Assembly: GCA_038729425.1 (NCBI GenBank) | Contig: JAVYSB010000001.1 | Span: 245,663 to 309,662, forward strand | Source of the DNA: Thermoplasmataceae archaeon | Lineage (GTDB): Archaea > Thermoplasmatota > Thermoplasmata > Thermoplasmatales > Thermoplasmataceae | Direction of reading: 5' to 3' | DNA length: 64,000 nucleotides | In this document: in pieces, positions 35,295-44,221 of the stretch | Layout of the letters: every line of letters begins with the position of its first letter | Position numbering within the stretch: the stretch's first letter is position 1 | Program-made: the position numbers and the translations under genes | The notes under the pieces: model-generated | What the model saw: the letters and a program-made list of their open reading frames with translations, nothing else | What the model was told of the DNA's origin: nothing | The model's database searches: none

Positions 35295-36257
35295 TTATCG
35301 GATCTCTATGACCTCGGGCCTGGTAAGCTTTATACCGATACGGTTGCCTTTTCTTATACTGTCGGTCATTTCTTCCATGCTTACCTTTAACTGGATCTTT
35401 TCGAAATTCTCCGAGGACATATGGATCCTGTAATATTCTCCCTCGAAGCCAATCGACTCGATTGTGCCTGAAACATCTGGAGAAACGCTGTCAATGGTAA
35501 ATTCTGAGGGAAAGAACGCAATTCTCTCTCCTCCCAGTGTGATTACGTTGTAACCGAAGAATTTAGCGATTTCATCGTTTGAAGGATGCAAGAAAAGATC
35601 AGATGGCTTTTTTATCTCACCAAGTATCCCCCTGAAAATTATTGCGGCCCGATCTGCCATGTAAAGTCCCTCCGCATGATCATGCGTTACGTAGATCATT
35701 GTGAGGCCGGCCTTGCTGGCAAACTCCCTGATCTCGCTTCTCAATGACATTCTAACCTGAATGTCTAGGGAACTGAGCGGTTCATCCAGCAGGAGCAGAT
35801 CGGGAGATGGTGCAACGGACCTGCCGAGAGCGACGCGCTGTCTCTGCCCGCCAGATATCTCCCCGGGAAAGCGGTTGAGAAGTTCTGAAATACCCAGCAT
35901 ATCTGCAAGATCGTTAACCCTGTCCCTTACCTCCTTTTCTCCCAGGCGCAGGTTCCTTAGCCCATATGCGATATTATCGTACACCTTCATATGCGGAAAT
36001 ATAGCCAAGTCCTGAAATATCATCCCGATATTTCTGCGACTGGCTGCTATAGTTGTGATGTTCCTGCCGTTGACCAGCACCTCGCCTGAATCCGGGAAAT
36101 CCAGACCGCATATGTTTCTCAGCAGTGAGGTTTTTCCTGAACCACTTGGTCCCATGAGTGTCAGGACCTCGCCTTTCTCAACGCTCAGGCTAATATCTTT
36201 TAATGCAAACATTTCTTTGTATGCCTTGCTCAGATTCCTAATTTCAACGTACGGCAG
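35295..36257 (-). CDS. thiQ: Thiamine-type ABC transporter ATP-binding protein, probable CTG start
   Basis: An ABC ATPase with Walker A GPSGSGKTS, signature SGGQRQR, Walker B LLLLDEPLS and a H-loop VTHDHAEG, plus a C-terminal TOBE-like region. The first ATG (36212) leaves out the first strand and the A-loop Tyr of the family (YVEIRNLSKAYKEM), which are encoded upstream in frame. No ATG, GTG or TTG lies there. CTG at 36257-36255 follows GGGGGGAGA by five bases, so I place the start there. It overlaps the permease stop by 14 bases. It energises uptake by the permease and binding protein. Confidence 0.85.
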   Translation of the reverse strand: MPYVEIRNLSKAYKEMFALKDISLSVEKGEVLTLMGPSGSGKTSLLRNICGLDFPDSGEVLVNGRNITTIAASRRNIGMIFQDLAIFPHMKVYDNIAYGLRNLRLGEKEVRDRVNDLADMLGISELLNRFPGEISGGQRQRVALGRSVAPSPDLLLLDEPLSSLDIQVRMSLRSEIREFASKAGLTMIYVTHDHAEGLYMADRAAIIFRGILGEIKKPSDLFLHPSNDEIAKFFGYNVITLGGERIAFFPSEFTIDSVSPDVSGTIESIGFEGEYYRIHMSSENFEKIQLKVSMEEMTDSIRKGNRIGIKLTRPEVIEIR

Positions 36258-37878
36258 CGAATCTCCCCCCGAACTTCATTATGAGATAGAACGCTATCAC
36301 ACTTACGATCATAAGAATGCTTGCTGCAGCGTAAGCCGGTCCTAACAGCCTTGCATTCTCAAGCCCGTAGATCTCTACCGTTATGGGTATATAGCTGGAC
36401 GATGCGAGGAAATTTGTGGCTGAAAATTCTCCCAGGCTGATCCCGAAACCAAAAACCAGCGCCGAAGCAAAAGCTGAACCTGCAAGTGGCAGCTCGACGT
36501 CGAAAAATGGATTTCCCTTCAGTGTCATGGAAGCTTCTGAAACGGATTGCGGCAAAGTGAGAAAGCCGGCATCAATGACCCTGAGGACAACTGGAATAGC
36601 CACTGAGGACTGTGCCATGACAATTAAAACCCACATGAATGTTGTGGGCGTTGATGTACCAATTACGATGTACAGTGAAAATGCCATGAGAATGGAAGAA
36701 ATTACCAGAGGGATGTACTGAAAGATCTCCGTAACATTCCCTGGTACCGAATGAAGCCTGCGTTTTCCCGTTATCCACATAGTTCCAAGGGCCGCGACAA
36801 GAAGAGCCGTGCACATTCCGTAGAAGAGCGAATTCAGGATGGCAGAAGTGGTTGTGATCCCTAGCCTGGCTGCAATACTTCCTTGGAAGAGCGTGCTGTA
36901 ATTGACCAGGACGGAATTCGTCGTGCCGCTGAGTGACCTCAAGATCACAGAAGAAAAGAGATAAAATTCCACAGAGAGCCACAAGATCGTGTAGGCTAGG
37001 CCAGTAAAGAACAACAATTTACGCCTTTCAGCCGTCCTGATTGTTCTGTTACCTGTTGCGCCGGAGTGCCGAATTGCAAATAACATGTAAAGAACTGCAG
37101 GTAGAAAGAGCAGAAGTGCCTCTATTGCTGCCATAACAACTGCAGCAGAAAGGTCGCCCTGAACCTTCACGAATGAGTATATCCAGGCATCCATGGTGAA
37201 AAACTTTGGTCCTCCTATGATCAAAGGAGCCGCGAAACCGGAGAAAGAATAAGCAAAGGTAAGGAGCGCGCCGCCGAGAGCTGCTGTAATAGCACTCCTT
37301 CCCCAGATAGAATAGAACCGTCGGAATATTCCTGTTCCCAGAGTTTCCGAAGCCTGGATCAGAGCTGGATCAACCTGCTCAACAGCTGTCATTGCAAACA
37401 TTGCTACAAGCGGAGCATTGAAAAATGTGTTGACTGCAACTATCCCTGTGAATCCCGTTGAAAGATCAACTAGACCCGGAAAAAAATAGGCTGCAATCGA
37501 ATTTGAGTTGAAACCACTGATGAAAGCAAATACCACCACAATTGAAGGCATAAAGAATGGCACTATGGTAATTGAACTGATTAGCTTCTTGAACCTGAAC
37601 TCGAACGATCCGAGAAAGAGGCCTAGTGGGAGCCCTATTGCAAGCGCAGCTAGAGCGCTGGTGATTCCCTGGTAGAATGAGTTCCCTATAGCCTCCCGTG
37701 TCAGCTGTGCGGTTATAGAGTTTCCGAAGACCTGCAGGACTAGGGAAGAATTGAAACTGTCGCGAACTAGATAGAAGTATGGATAAACGACTACCGCGAC
37801 CACGAATATGGATGGTGACAGCAGCATAATCCAGTAAATTGGCTTGTACCCTTTCATCGAAGACCGAGATTGTCCCAT
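36244..37878 (-). CDS. thiP: Thiamine-type ABC transporter permease (two fused units)
   Basis: A 544-residue permease with about twelve TM segments. Two binding-protein-dependent transport modules are fused, as in ThiP and Fe3+ permeases: the first EAA-like loop is near residue 190 (LIQASETLGTGIFRRFYSIW) and the second near 450 (LPQSVSEASMTLKGNPFFDV). It moves the substrate across the cytoplasmic membrane. The start overlaps the binding-protein gene by 25 bases. Thiamine specificity comes from the upstream riboswitch. Confidence 0.86.
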   Translation of the reverse strand: MGQSRSSMKGYKPIYWIMLLSPSIFVVAVVVYPYFYLVRDSFNSSLVLQVFGNSITAQLTREAIGNSFYQGITSALAALAIGLPLGLFLGSFEFRFKKLISSITIVPFFMPSIVVVFAFISGFNSNSIAAYFFPGLVDLSTGFTGIVAVNTFFNAPLVAMFAMTAVEQVDPALIQASETLGTGIFRRFYSIWGRSAITAALGGALLTFAYSFSGFAAPLIIGGPKFFTMDAWIYSFVKVQGDLSAAVVMAAIEALLLFLPAVLYMLFAIRHSGATGNRTIRTAERRKLLFFTGLAYTILWLSVEFYLFSSVILRSLSGTTNSVLVNYSTLFQGSIAARLGITTTSAILNSLFYGMCTALLVAALGTMWITGKRRLHSVPGNVTEIFQYIPLVISSILMAFSLYIVIGTSTPTTFMWVLIVMAQSSVAIPVVLRVIDAGFLTLPQSVSEASMTLKGNPFFDVELPLAGSAFASALVFGFGISLGEFSATNFLASSSYIPITVEIYGLENARLLGPAYAAASILMIVSVIAFYLIMKFGGRFAAVR

Positions 37879-38996
37879 TGCAATATCCAGTTAGCCATGT
37901 TCTCTGCGATATAAGAAGCGTTCATGTAATTATTCAGCGAGATTATAGTATCCGGATTTGGTAGCATTCCATAGAGAGCGGGGAGCTGTATGGTGCTGTT
38001 GGCCGGGTACATCCACTCATTTTCCGGAATCAGGTTCTGAACCCTCGGGCTAAGGAAATAGTTTACAAATGCTTCCTCCAGAGGAAGGTTGGCAGATCCA
38101 TTCACGATGCCGATCCCGTAGATTGTCCTCCAACCATACGCACTCCCGTTCCAGTAACTGACCGCGGACCCCAAGGGACCATAACCTTCCAGATGGTAAT
38201 ACGCAGGATCGGTCAGATAGCTGGATGCCAGATTGGTTTCTGGGCCAGTGTTAAAGACATTGAAAGCATCTCCCCACGTATCAAATATATGATTTTTTGC
38301 GTTCGAATTATTTGCATATCCGCTCCACCAACTCTGCCAATTCTGTTTTAGGAGAAATTTGTAATATGCAATCTCCCACAGTAGAAAGCCGAGTCCAGTT
38401 GAGTCCAATGCTGGATTCTCAAGGAGAAGGTTAGAGGCGTTTGAACTGGAAAGAAGATCCTTGAATGATGGGGTGAAGTTATAGCCCGCAACGAATGTTT
38501 TATTGTAATCTATTCCGAGATAGGAGTACTCATACGGGATCACGTATGATGATGCTGATCCCATCTCAGCGATCAGCGTAGAATTGATATAACTCAATCC
38601 CGGTGGACTGTATTTGACAAGAAGATGTTCCTGCTCTGCAGTAACGGCGTTCATATTGGTGAGCCCAAGAACGATGTTAGCGCTGGGATGAGATGCCTTC
38701 GCTTCAAGGATGGCAAGGGGGTCAGACTGGTTTACCACCTCAATTGTCACATTATATTCCCGTTCAAAATGACCGAAGATAGCGTTAAAATTATAACCGA
38801 TCGTATTACATCCGTAAGCCATGAACGAATCATATGAATATACTACCAGTACGTTTCCATGTTTCTCGTTCCTAATGAAATAGTATACTGAGAAACCGGC
38901 TACAACAACAATAACTACAATAGCAAGCGCGATAACCTTTCTTCTATAACCAACATACTTCCTGTCTTTTTGTTCTTTATTTCCCGCAGGACTCAT
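37854..38996 (-). CDS. thiB: Thiamine-type ABC transporter substrate-binding protein
   Basis: A 380-residue binding protein from ATG at 38996, which has GCAGGAGA eight bases upstream; an in-frame TTG six codons earlier is less likely. A single TM anchor (residues 20-43) tethers it outside. VLVVYSYDSFMAYGCNTIGY is the start of the periplasmic-binding fold as in TbpA (VYTYDSF), and PSANIVLGLTNMN follows. LEEAFVNYFLSPRVQNLIPE is the C-terminal hinge. It should bind thiamine or its phosphates. TPP control upstream supports this. Confidence 0.83.
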   Translation of the reverse strand: MSPAGNKEQKDRKYVGYRRKVIALAIVVIVVVAGFSVYYFIRNEKHGNVLVVYSYDSFMAYGCNTIGYNFNAIFGHFEREYNVTIEVVNQSDPLAILEAKASHPSANIVLGLTNMNAVTAEQEHLLVKYSPPGLSYINSTLIAEMGSASSYVIPYEYSYLGIDYNKTFVAGYNFTPSFKDLLSSSNASNLLLENPALDSTGLGFLLWEIAYYKFLLKQNWQSWWSGYANNSNAKNHIFDTWGDAFNVFNTGPETNLASSYLTDPAYYHLEGYGPLGSAVSYWNGSAYGWRTIYGIGIVNGSANLPLEEAFVNYFLSPRVQNLIPENEWMYPANSTIQLPALYGMLPNPDTIISLNNYMNASYIAENMANWILQWDNLGLR

Positions 38997-39033
38997 CTGG
39001 TTTTCTCCTGCCAAAGAAGTTTCCTAGAATCAT

Positions 39034-39126
39034 GGCTTCCCTACGTCGGCATTGTCCGCGTCAGGTTAAAGGGTCGACAGTGATTCAAGCCACTGTCCTC
39101 TCAGCTTATTCTTCGGGCTCCCCTAG
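39034..39126 (-). promoter_or_regulatory. TPP (THI-box) riboswitch
   Basis: On the minus strand, all THI-box blocks are in order: TAGGGGAGCC, GCTGAGAG, GACCCTTTAACCTGA, CGGACAATGCCG and CGTAGGGAAG. A non-conserved hairpin ACAGTG/CACTGT sits in the P3 extension. The aptamer binds thiamine pyrophosphate. It lies about 40 bases upstream of the thiB ribosome binding site, so ligand probably reduces translation or transcription of thiB-thiP-thiQ. TPP riboswitches are known from some Thermoplasmatales. Confidence 0.93.
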
Positions 39127-39144
39127 CGTTAAGTGTATTGCACT

Positions 39145-39157
39145 GGAAATTTTAACC
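39145..39157 (-). promoter_or_regulatory. TATA/BRE promoter of the thiamine operon
   Basis: GGTTAAAATTTCC on the minus strand is centred 26 bases upstream of the first riboswitch base. Transcription would begin at the edge of the aptamer, as expected for a riboswitch-led mRNA. Confidence 0.6.
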
Positions 39158-39243
39158 TTTGTGTCTCTCTCCAAGATAACGGATCTTGAAATGCCATTGT
39201 ATTCACTTTCACGCGAGAAACTGATTTAATACGTTATTGGCAT

Positions 39244-41244
39244 GTGGATTTCATGACGTCCGCGGAACCATCTGGAAGCGGTATACCCAGTATTATTGGA
39301 TTTTCGGTAGCTAATATGGATACAGGTATAGATCCCTGGAAAGATTTTTTCTTATATTCAGCTGGTAATTGGCTGAAGAATAACCCGGTTCCATCTGATA
39401 AATCAAGATGGGGAGCCTTTGACGAACTTTCCGACTTCAATACTGGAAATCTACGTAACATACTGGAGATATGTGCCGGAATGTTACCTGACCCTTTAGG
39501 GGTGGTTGATCCGCAACTTGGTGACTTCTACCGATCAGCCATGGATGTGGAAACCCTTGAACACCTAAAATTCAAACCAGTTGAACAGTACATAGAATCC
39601 ATTGAAAGAATTGATTCTGTAAATGCGCTTGTTTCCTATATTCACTACCTTCACTTATCAGGGATATTTCCCCTTTTCCAGGTATATTCCCAAACTGACG
39701 AAAAGAATAGTTCAATTTATGCTCTATACCTTTACCAAGGAGGCATATCTCTTCCAGACAGGGATTATTATATTTTGGATACTTTCTCTGAGATAAGACA
39801 GCATTACCTGAAACATATTGAAAAGGTATTCCGGATGTACGGATTCCCGGAAGAAAATGCGCGAAACGCTGCTGGTACAGTGCTCTCCATCGAAACAGGC
39901 ATCGCTAAATCCAGCAGGAGCCGAACAGACCTTAGGGATGCAGAAAAAAACTATAATCGCATGTCACTACCCGATCTTGACGCAAAATTTCAGGTCTTCG
40001 GATTCAGACAATATCTGAAGAAGATCGGTGTGCCAGAGACAGATTATCTAGTGGTGGGGCAACCGGAGTTCTTCTCTTACCTCAACACACTTTTGACTGA
40101 AAGACCGCTTGAGGAGATCAAGATATATGTTAAATGGATCGTACTGAATGTCGCCTTGCCCTACCTCTTTGTTGAAGCCGAGGAAGAACATTTTGACATG
40201 TTTAACCGTAAGATAAGAGGGCAGATTAAAATGGAGCCCAGGTGGAAGCGATCAGTACATGTCATAGACCAGTTCATGGGAGAAGCTCTTGGTAAAATAT
40301 ACGTGAAAGAGCATTTCGGGCCGGAGGCGAGGGAGAGAATGAACGCCCTCGTAAAAGACCTCATGGAAGTCTTTGCAGATCGATTGGCCAGTTTGTCCTG
40401 GATGAATGAAGTCACAAGAGAGCGTGCCCTGGAAAAATTCAAGCGTTTCAGGCCAAAGATAGGCCATCCTGCAAAATTCAGGGATTATTCCTCTGTCGAA
40501 ATAAGGAAGGATGAATACTTCGGAAACGTTTCAAGATGTGCTGCCTTTGAGTTGCGCCGGGAAACTGCAAGAGTTGGACGACCCGTTGACAAGGACGAGT
40601 GGTTTATGACCCCTCCCACCGTCAACGCGTATTTCTCGCCCCCAGACAATGAAATCGTTTTTCCTGCTGGCATACTGCAACCACCATTTTTCGATGTAAA
40701 TGCGGATGATGCAGTTAATTACGGGGCCATAGGTGCAGTAATTGCCCATGAGATGACCCACGGATATGATGACCAAGGAAGACGTTATGATCTGGAGGGA
40801 AACCTAAAAGACTGGTGGAGCCCGGATGATGAAAGAAATTTCATGCAGCGCGCGTCAGGAATAGCAGACCTTTACAGTTCTCTCGAACTGCTTCCAGGAG
40901 TGCACGTAAATGGAAAACTGACGCTTGGAGAAAATATAGCGGATTTCGGTGGAGTCAGCATTGCCTACGAGGCATTGCAGAGACATCTCGAGAGAAACAG
41001 AGATTTAAGGAAAATTATTGATGGATTCACACCGGAACAACGTTTTTTTATATCATGGGCCCAAATGTGGAGGCAGAATGTCAAGGAACCAGAAGCAAGG
41101 ATGCTTCTCACTATCGATCCTCATTCTCCAAACAAGTTCAGGGCGATTGTCCCTGCAATTAATCATCCTGGATTTGTGATGGCATTTGGTTCTCAGAAGG
41201 GGGAGAAGACGAACCCAATAGCCAAGGACATACAGATTTGGTGA
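39244..41244 (+). CDS. M13 (neprilysin-family) zinc metallopeptidase
   Basis: A 666-residue peptidase. The zinc site VIAHEMTHGYDDQG has H502, E503 and H506, and ENIADFGGV supplies the third ligand (E563) and D567. Other M13 blocks include NAYFSPPDNEIVFPAGILQPPFF and GEALGKIYVKEHFGPEA. Unlike secreted bacterial forms, no signal peptide or TM anchor is seen, so it is probably cytoplasmic and degrades peptides. Start is GTG at 39244 or ATG at 39253; a TATA box near 39229 slightly favours the latter. Confidence 0.9.
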   Translation: MDFMTSAEPSGSGIPSIIGFSVANMDTGIDPWKDFFLYSAGNWLKNNPVPSDKSRWGAFDELSDFNTGNLRNILEICAGMLPDPLGVVDPQLGDFYRSAMDVETLEHLKFKPVEQYIESIERIDSVNALVSYIHYLHLSGIFPLFQVYSQTDEKNSSIYALYLYQGGISLPDRDYYILDTFSEIRQHYLKHIEKVFRMYGFPEENARNAAGTVLSIETGIAKSSRSRTDLRDAEKNYNRMSLPDLDAKFQVFGFRQYLKKIGVPETDYLVVGQPEFFSYLNTLLTERPLEEIKIYVKWIVLNVALPYLFVEAEEEHFDMFNRKIRGQIKMEPRWKRSVHVIDQFMGEALGKIYVKEHFGPEARERMNALVKDLMEVFADRLASLSWMNEVTRERALEKFKRFRPKIGHPAKFRDYSSVEIRKDEYFGNVSRCAAFELRRETARVGRPVDKDEWFMTPPTVNAYFSPPDNEIVFPAGILQPPFFDVNADDAVNYGAIGAVIAHEMTHGYDDQGRRYDLEGNLKDWWSPDDERNFMQRASGIADLYSSLELLPGVHVNGKLTLGENIADFGGVSIAYEALQRHLERNRDLRKIIDGFTPEQRFFISWAQMWRQNVKEPEARMLLTIDPHSPNKFRAIVPAINHPGFVMAFGSQKGEKTNPIAKDIQIW

Positions 41245-41317
41245 GAAATTCATATATGTTGAGAATTCACAGGAGATCTGAATGCTCCTGATATGTAAAC
41301 TAGTAGTAGTCCGGGTG

Positions 41318-41662
41318 TCAGAGGTGACTTTCCACATATAATTTCAAGGCTACTGCGTTGTTAAATTTTTCTTCCCTGGCTGAGTAAAGGAAAGTGACAT
41401 CGCTTGATCTGCATATTTCAAGCAATTTTGCAGTAAGCTCGTTATTATCCAGCTCATTGAAATACTTCTCCCGGAATTCGTCCCATTTCTGAGTTTCGTG
41501 ACTAAACCATTTCCTCAGGCCTTCTGAGGGTGCAATATCTTTCATCCACAGATCTATATTAAGATCCGCCTTAGAAATACCCCTGGGCCACAATCTGTCA
41601 ACGAGAATCACCTTTCCCTTCCTATCGGCCTGGTCACCGTATGGTCGCATTAGTTGAATCAC
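41318..41662 (-). CDS. DUF488-family protein
   Basis: A 114-residue protein of the YeaO-like DUF488 family. VILVDRLWPRGISKADLNID and APSEGLRKWFSHETQKWDEF are family signatures, and VTFLYSAREEKFNNAVAL replaces the usual LLY(S)A.D.. end. Biochemical function unknown. The GTG at 41662 begins the family's first strand; ATG at 41650 would remove it. Confidence 0.83.
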   Translation of the reverse strand: MIQLMRPYGDQADRKGKVILVDRLWPRGISKADLNIDLWMKDIAPSEGLRKWFSHETQKWDEFREKYFNELDNNELTAKLLEICRSSDVTFLYSAREEKFNNAVALKLYVESHL

Positions 41663-41908
41663 GATGTGACCATGGAATTCCGGATTATAGATACTTCTAT
41701 CTGGAAAATGTTATTCAGAGATTATGACCAAATTAATTCCCTATGTTAGGTTGGACCCCCCAAGATGCAGAAAATTGCATATCAGCAAATTTGAAATTTT
41801 CTTTGTTTGACTGGTGTTTAAATATCAAGAGATTCTTATTACGATTTTCGTAATACATTTCCGGTATTCATCTAGGCAGATATATATTTATGACAGAATT
41901 CAAGATAT

Positions 41909-42613
41909 GTGGAAATAAAACCTGATGCTAGGAAAGTTTCACACAGCGTGATACCAGAATCAACCAAACAAGAGACCGTGGTCCGCAGCAGTATAACAGA
42001 AGTCAGGAGATATCCCAATCGGGCCAGTTATGACAAAGAATTGCTGATCGATATTCTCCGTGGGGGGTTCATATGCCATGTCGCATTTCAGGTCAGTGGA
42101 CAACCTTTTGTAATTCCCATGATGTATTACAATGATTCTGAATTTATTTACCTTCATGCAAGCCCTGCGGCCAGGATCTCAGGATCATTCAGGGCGGGTG
42201 ATCCGATTGCTATTTCCGTGGTGGAACTGAACGGTATTGTCCTCGCAAAGGGAATTGCCGATAATTCAATGAACTATAGGTCTGCAGTCATTTTTGGAAC
42301 TCCAGAGGAAATCTGTGACGATGAAGGGAAACTCACATTTGTCAGGGAATGGATAGACAAAATTTTGCCTGGCCGGAGGGAGAACTCAGAAATGCCCACG
42401 AATAATGAGCTAAAGAATGTATCAGTTTTCAGGGTAAAACTTGACCAGTTTTCAGTGAAGGTAAGGAAGGGAGGGCCCAGTGAAAAAAGAACGAACCCAG
42501 AGATATGGTCAGGTGTAATCCCTTTTAAGACAAAATTTCTTGAGCCTGAATTTTGTTCAACCGACCAGATACCGGATCACATCAGGAAATTCATCAACGC
42601 AAGAAATGACTAA
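41909..42613 (+). CDS. Pyridoxamine 5'-phosphate oxidase-like flavin-binding protein
   Basis: A 234-residue split-barrel protein of the PNPOx-like family. ILRGGFICHVAFQVSGQPFV, YLHASPAARI and DPIAISVVELNGIVLA are typical of the group that binds FMN or F420 and reduces small substrates. The GTG start has TATATATTTATG 22-30 bases upstream, fitting a leaderless transcript. True pyridoxine oxidase activity is doubtful because key residues are not evident. Confidence 0.8.
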   Translation: MEIKPDARKVSHSVIPESTKQETVVRSSITEVRRYPNRASYDKELLIDILRGGFICHVAFQVSGQPFVIPMMYYNDSEFIYLHASPAARISGSFRAGDPIAISVVELNGIVLAKGIADNSMNYRSAVIFGTPEEICDDEGKLTFVREWIDKILPGRRENSEMPTNNELKNVSVFRVKLDQFSVKVRKGGPSEKRTNPEIWSGVIPFKTKFLEPEFCSTDQIPDHIRKFINARND

Positions 42614-42796
42614 ACTACTGCTGATTACACTTGTCAACCTATTTTTGCACCGCGCTTAGCGCAAGAAGTGGCTGGAACTGCCCATATGAACTTCCATTCC
42701 TTATGCGAAGCACTATGGAAAAAAACAATCTTGTATTGAGAAGGATTTGAGGTGCATTTATATCTTAAATACGATGGCTTGAATATAACGACCCAC

Positions 42797-42901
42797 ATGA
42801 GAAACACTAAAAGAAAGTGGGTATATTCTAAGGAAACTGTGACACGATTATCATGGTCTGCTTGGAGCAACTGGAATGAGCCTCACGACAGCAGCAATTA
42901 G
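42797..42901 (+). CDS. Tiny Trp-rich frame (34 aa), uncertain
   Basis: A 34-residue frame (RKWVYSKETVTRLSWSAWSN). TTTATATCTTA about 35 bases upstream could be its promoter. The tryptophan-rich composition is unusual for chance, but no family was recognised. It lies in a 338-base gap between the PNPOx-like gene and tRNA-Thr that otherwise looks empty. Confidence 0.2.
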   Translation: MRNTKRKWVYSKETVTRLSWSAWSNWNEPHDSSN

Positions 42902-42951
42902 AATTAATAACACTTAGGGCCAAAAAATAGACCCCCTCATCTTTTAAAACA

Positions 42952-43024
42952 AGCCACTGGAGGGATTTGAACCCCCGACCTGCTGATTACGAATCAGCTG
43001 CTCTACCACCTGAGCTACAGTGGC
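42952..43024 (-). tRNA. tRNA-Thr (anticodon CGT)
   Basis: A 73-base tRNA. Acceptor arms GCCACTG/CAGTGGC pair fully, and the discriminator is T, as usual for archaeal tRNA-Thr. The anticodon stem GCTGA/TCAGC encloses TTCGTAA, giving CGT. T-loop TTCAAAT is normal. It lies 4 bases after the DUF1015 gene stop on the same strand. Confidence 0.95.
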
Positions 43025-43027
43025 ATT

Positions 43028-44215
43028 TCAACGTTCCATAATGTTAATTGCAATACCCGAAGGTATTTTTGGATAAAAATATGTGGACTTCTGGGGAAGC
43101 ATCTTCTTCTTTCTTGCAAGATCGATGAACTCCTCCTTGTTCCATTCAGGCATAAGGATTGAAAGTGAAGCTACCTTATCGTCAACTCGCTTCATTGCGA
43201 GTGATATGTCGTGCGTATAACTTATTTCCTGCTCTATTTCCCTTTCATCCATTGAAGCCAATCTCTTCAAGAGTAGTTCATTTACTATGAGGGATGCGGA
43301 GATATAGGCATTGGGTTCCAACTCCTTTAGCAGACTCAATGAACGCTCTGTGGGAACCAGTTCGATGAACTTTCCGTTATAGATTGTTATATTGTTCAGC
43401 CGATCAAGGTTCTGATGCTCTGTTATGACAAAGTAATTACCGAGATTATTCACTATTTTCTCAGCGTTGACTGAAGAGGATACAATTCTATGAACTCCTG
43501 AAATAAGTAGCCCCCTTTCGTGAATGGATGTAATGTAGGCCATTTCATAGCTCCAGAACTCTTCTTCTGCTTTTATGTTTCCTGCCAGAGATATGCCGGC
43601 TTTGAGCCTGTGATGTCCATCAGCCACTATTGCCTTTTCAGTGGCGAGGCATTCCTTTATCCTAGAAATGTTCAATTCGTTTGAGACGCAGTAAATGGAG
43701 TTTCTCACTCCCACAGGCTCATCAAAGACCATGGCTGGCCTTTCCGTGCTGATTGCCCTCCTCAGTATCTTCTCCAAGCTTACACTAGAAACTGTTAGAA
43801 AAATTGGCTCCAGCTGCGCCTTGAGCCTTCCCATAATATTTGCACGTTCCATCACCGGGCCAGGAAAGGTCCTCTCATGTGGCGATATTGCATCGCTTTC
43901 AGGATAAACTTTAACAAGAGAGATCATACCTATTCTCTGCATCTTCTCTCCGGCTATTCTAAATTCCTGCAAGACTATGAGTATGGTTTCTTTTTCCGAT
44001 CTCTTCAAAATACCCTTATTTACCCAGTCGGAAAGAGTTCCTGAAGCCTCCAATATACCTTCTGGAGTTTCCGTGGGAAGTGTCAGGTGCGTGATGTTAT
44101 GCGGGTAAATCTTTAGGGACGCTTCTTGCTCTGTTGTTATGGAATCGAATGGAGGTGATGTAACCATATCCGCGCTGTCGGTGAACATGTATGGCCTGAA
44201 TTGTTTAATTTCCAA
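43028..44215 (-). CDS. DUF1015-family protein
   Basis: A 395-residue protein. The start KQFRPYMFTDSADMVTSPPF and the block AIVADGHHRLKAGI are diagnostic of DUF1015. The ADGHHR stretch looks like a catalytic or metal site. No activity can be assigned with certainty. Next to endonuclease IV in the same direction, 7 bases apart, so they may be co-transcribed with tRNA-Thr downstream. Confidence 0.85.
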   Translation of the reverse strand: MEIKQFRPYMFTDSADMVTSPPFDSITTEQEASLKIYPHNITHLTLPTETPEGILEASGTLSDWVNKGILKRSEKETILIVLQEFRIAGEKMQRIGMISLVKVYPESDAISPHERTFPGPVMERANIMGRLKAQLEPIFLTVSSVSLEKILRRAISTERPAMVFDEPVGVRNSIYCVSNELNISRIKECLATEKAIVADGHHRLKAGISLAGNIKAEEEFWSYEMAYITSIHERGLLISGVHRIVSSSVNAEKIVNNLGNYFVITEHQNLDRLNNITIYNGKFIELVPTERSLSLLKELEPNAYISASLIVNELLLKRLASMDEREIEQEISYTHDISLAMKRVDDKVASLSILMPEWNKEEFIDLARKKKMLPQKSTYFYPKIPSGIAINIMER

Positions 44216-44221
44216 CGTTGA

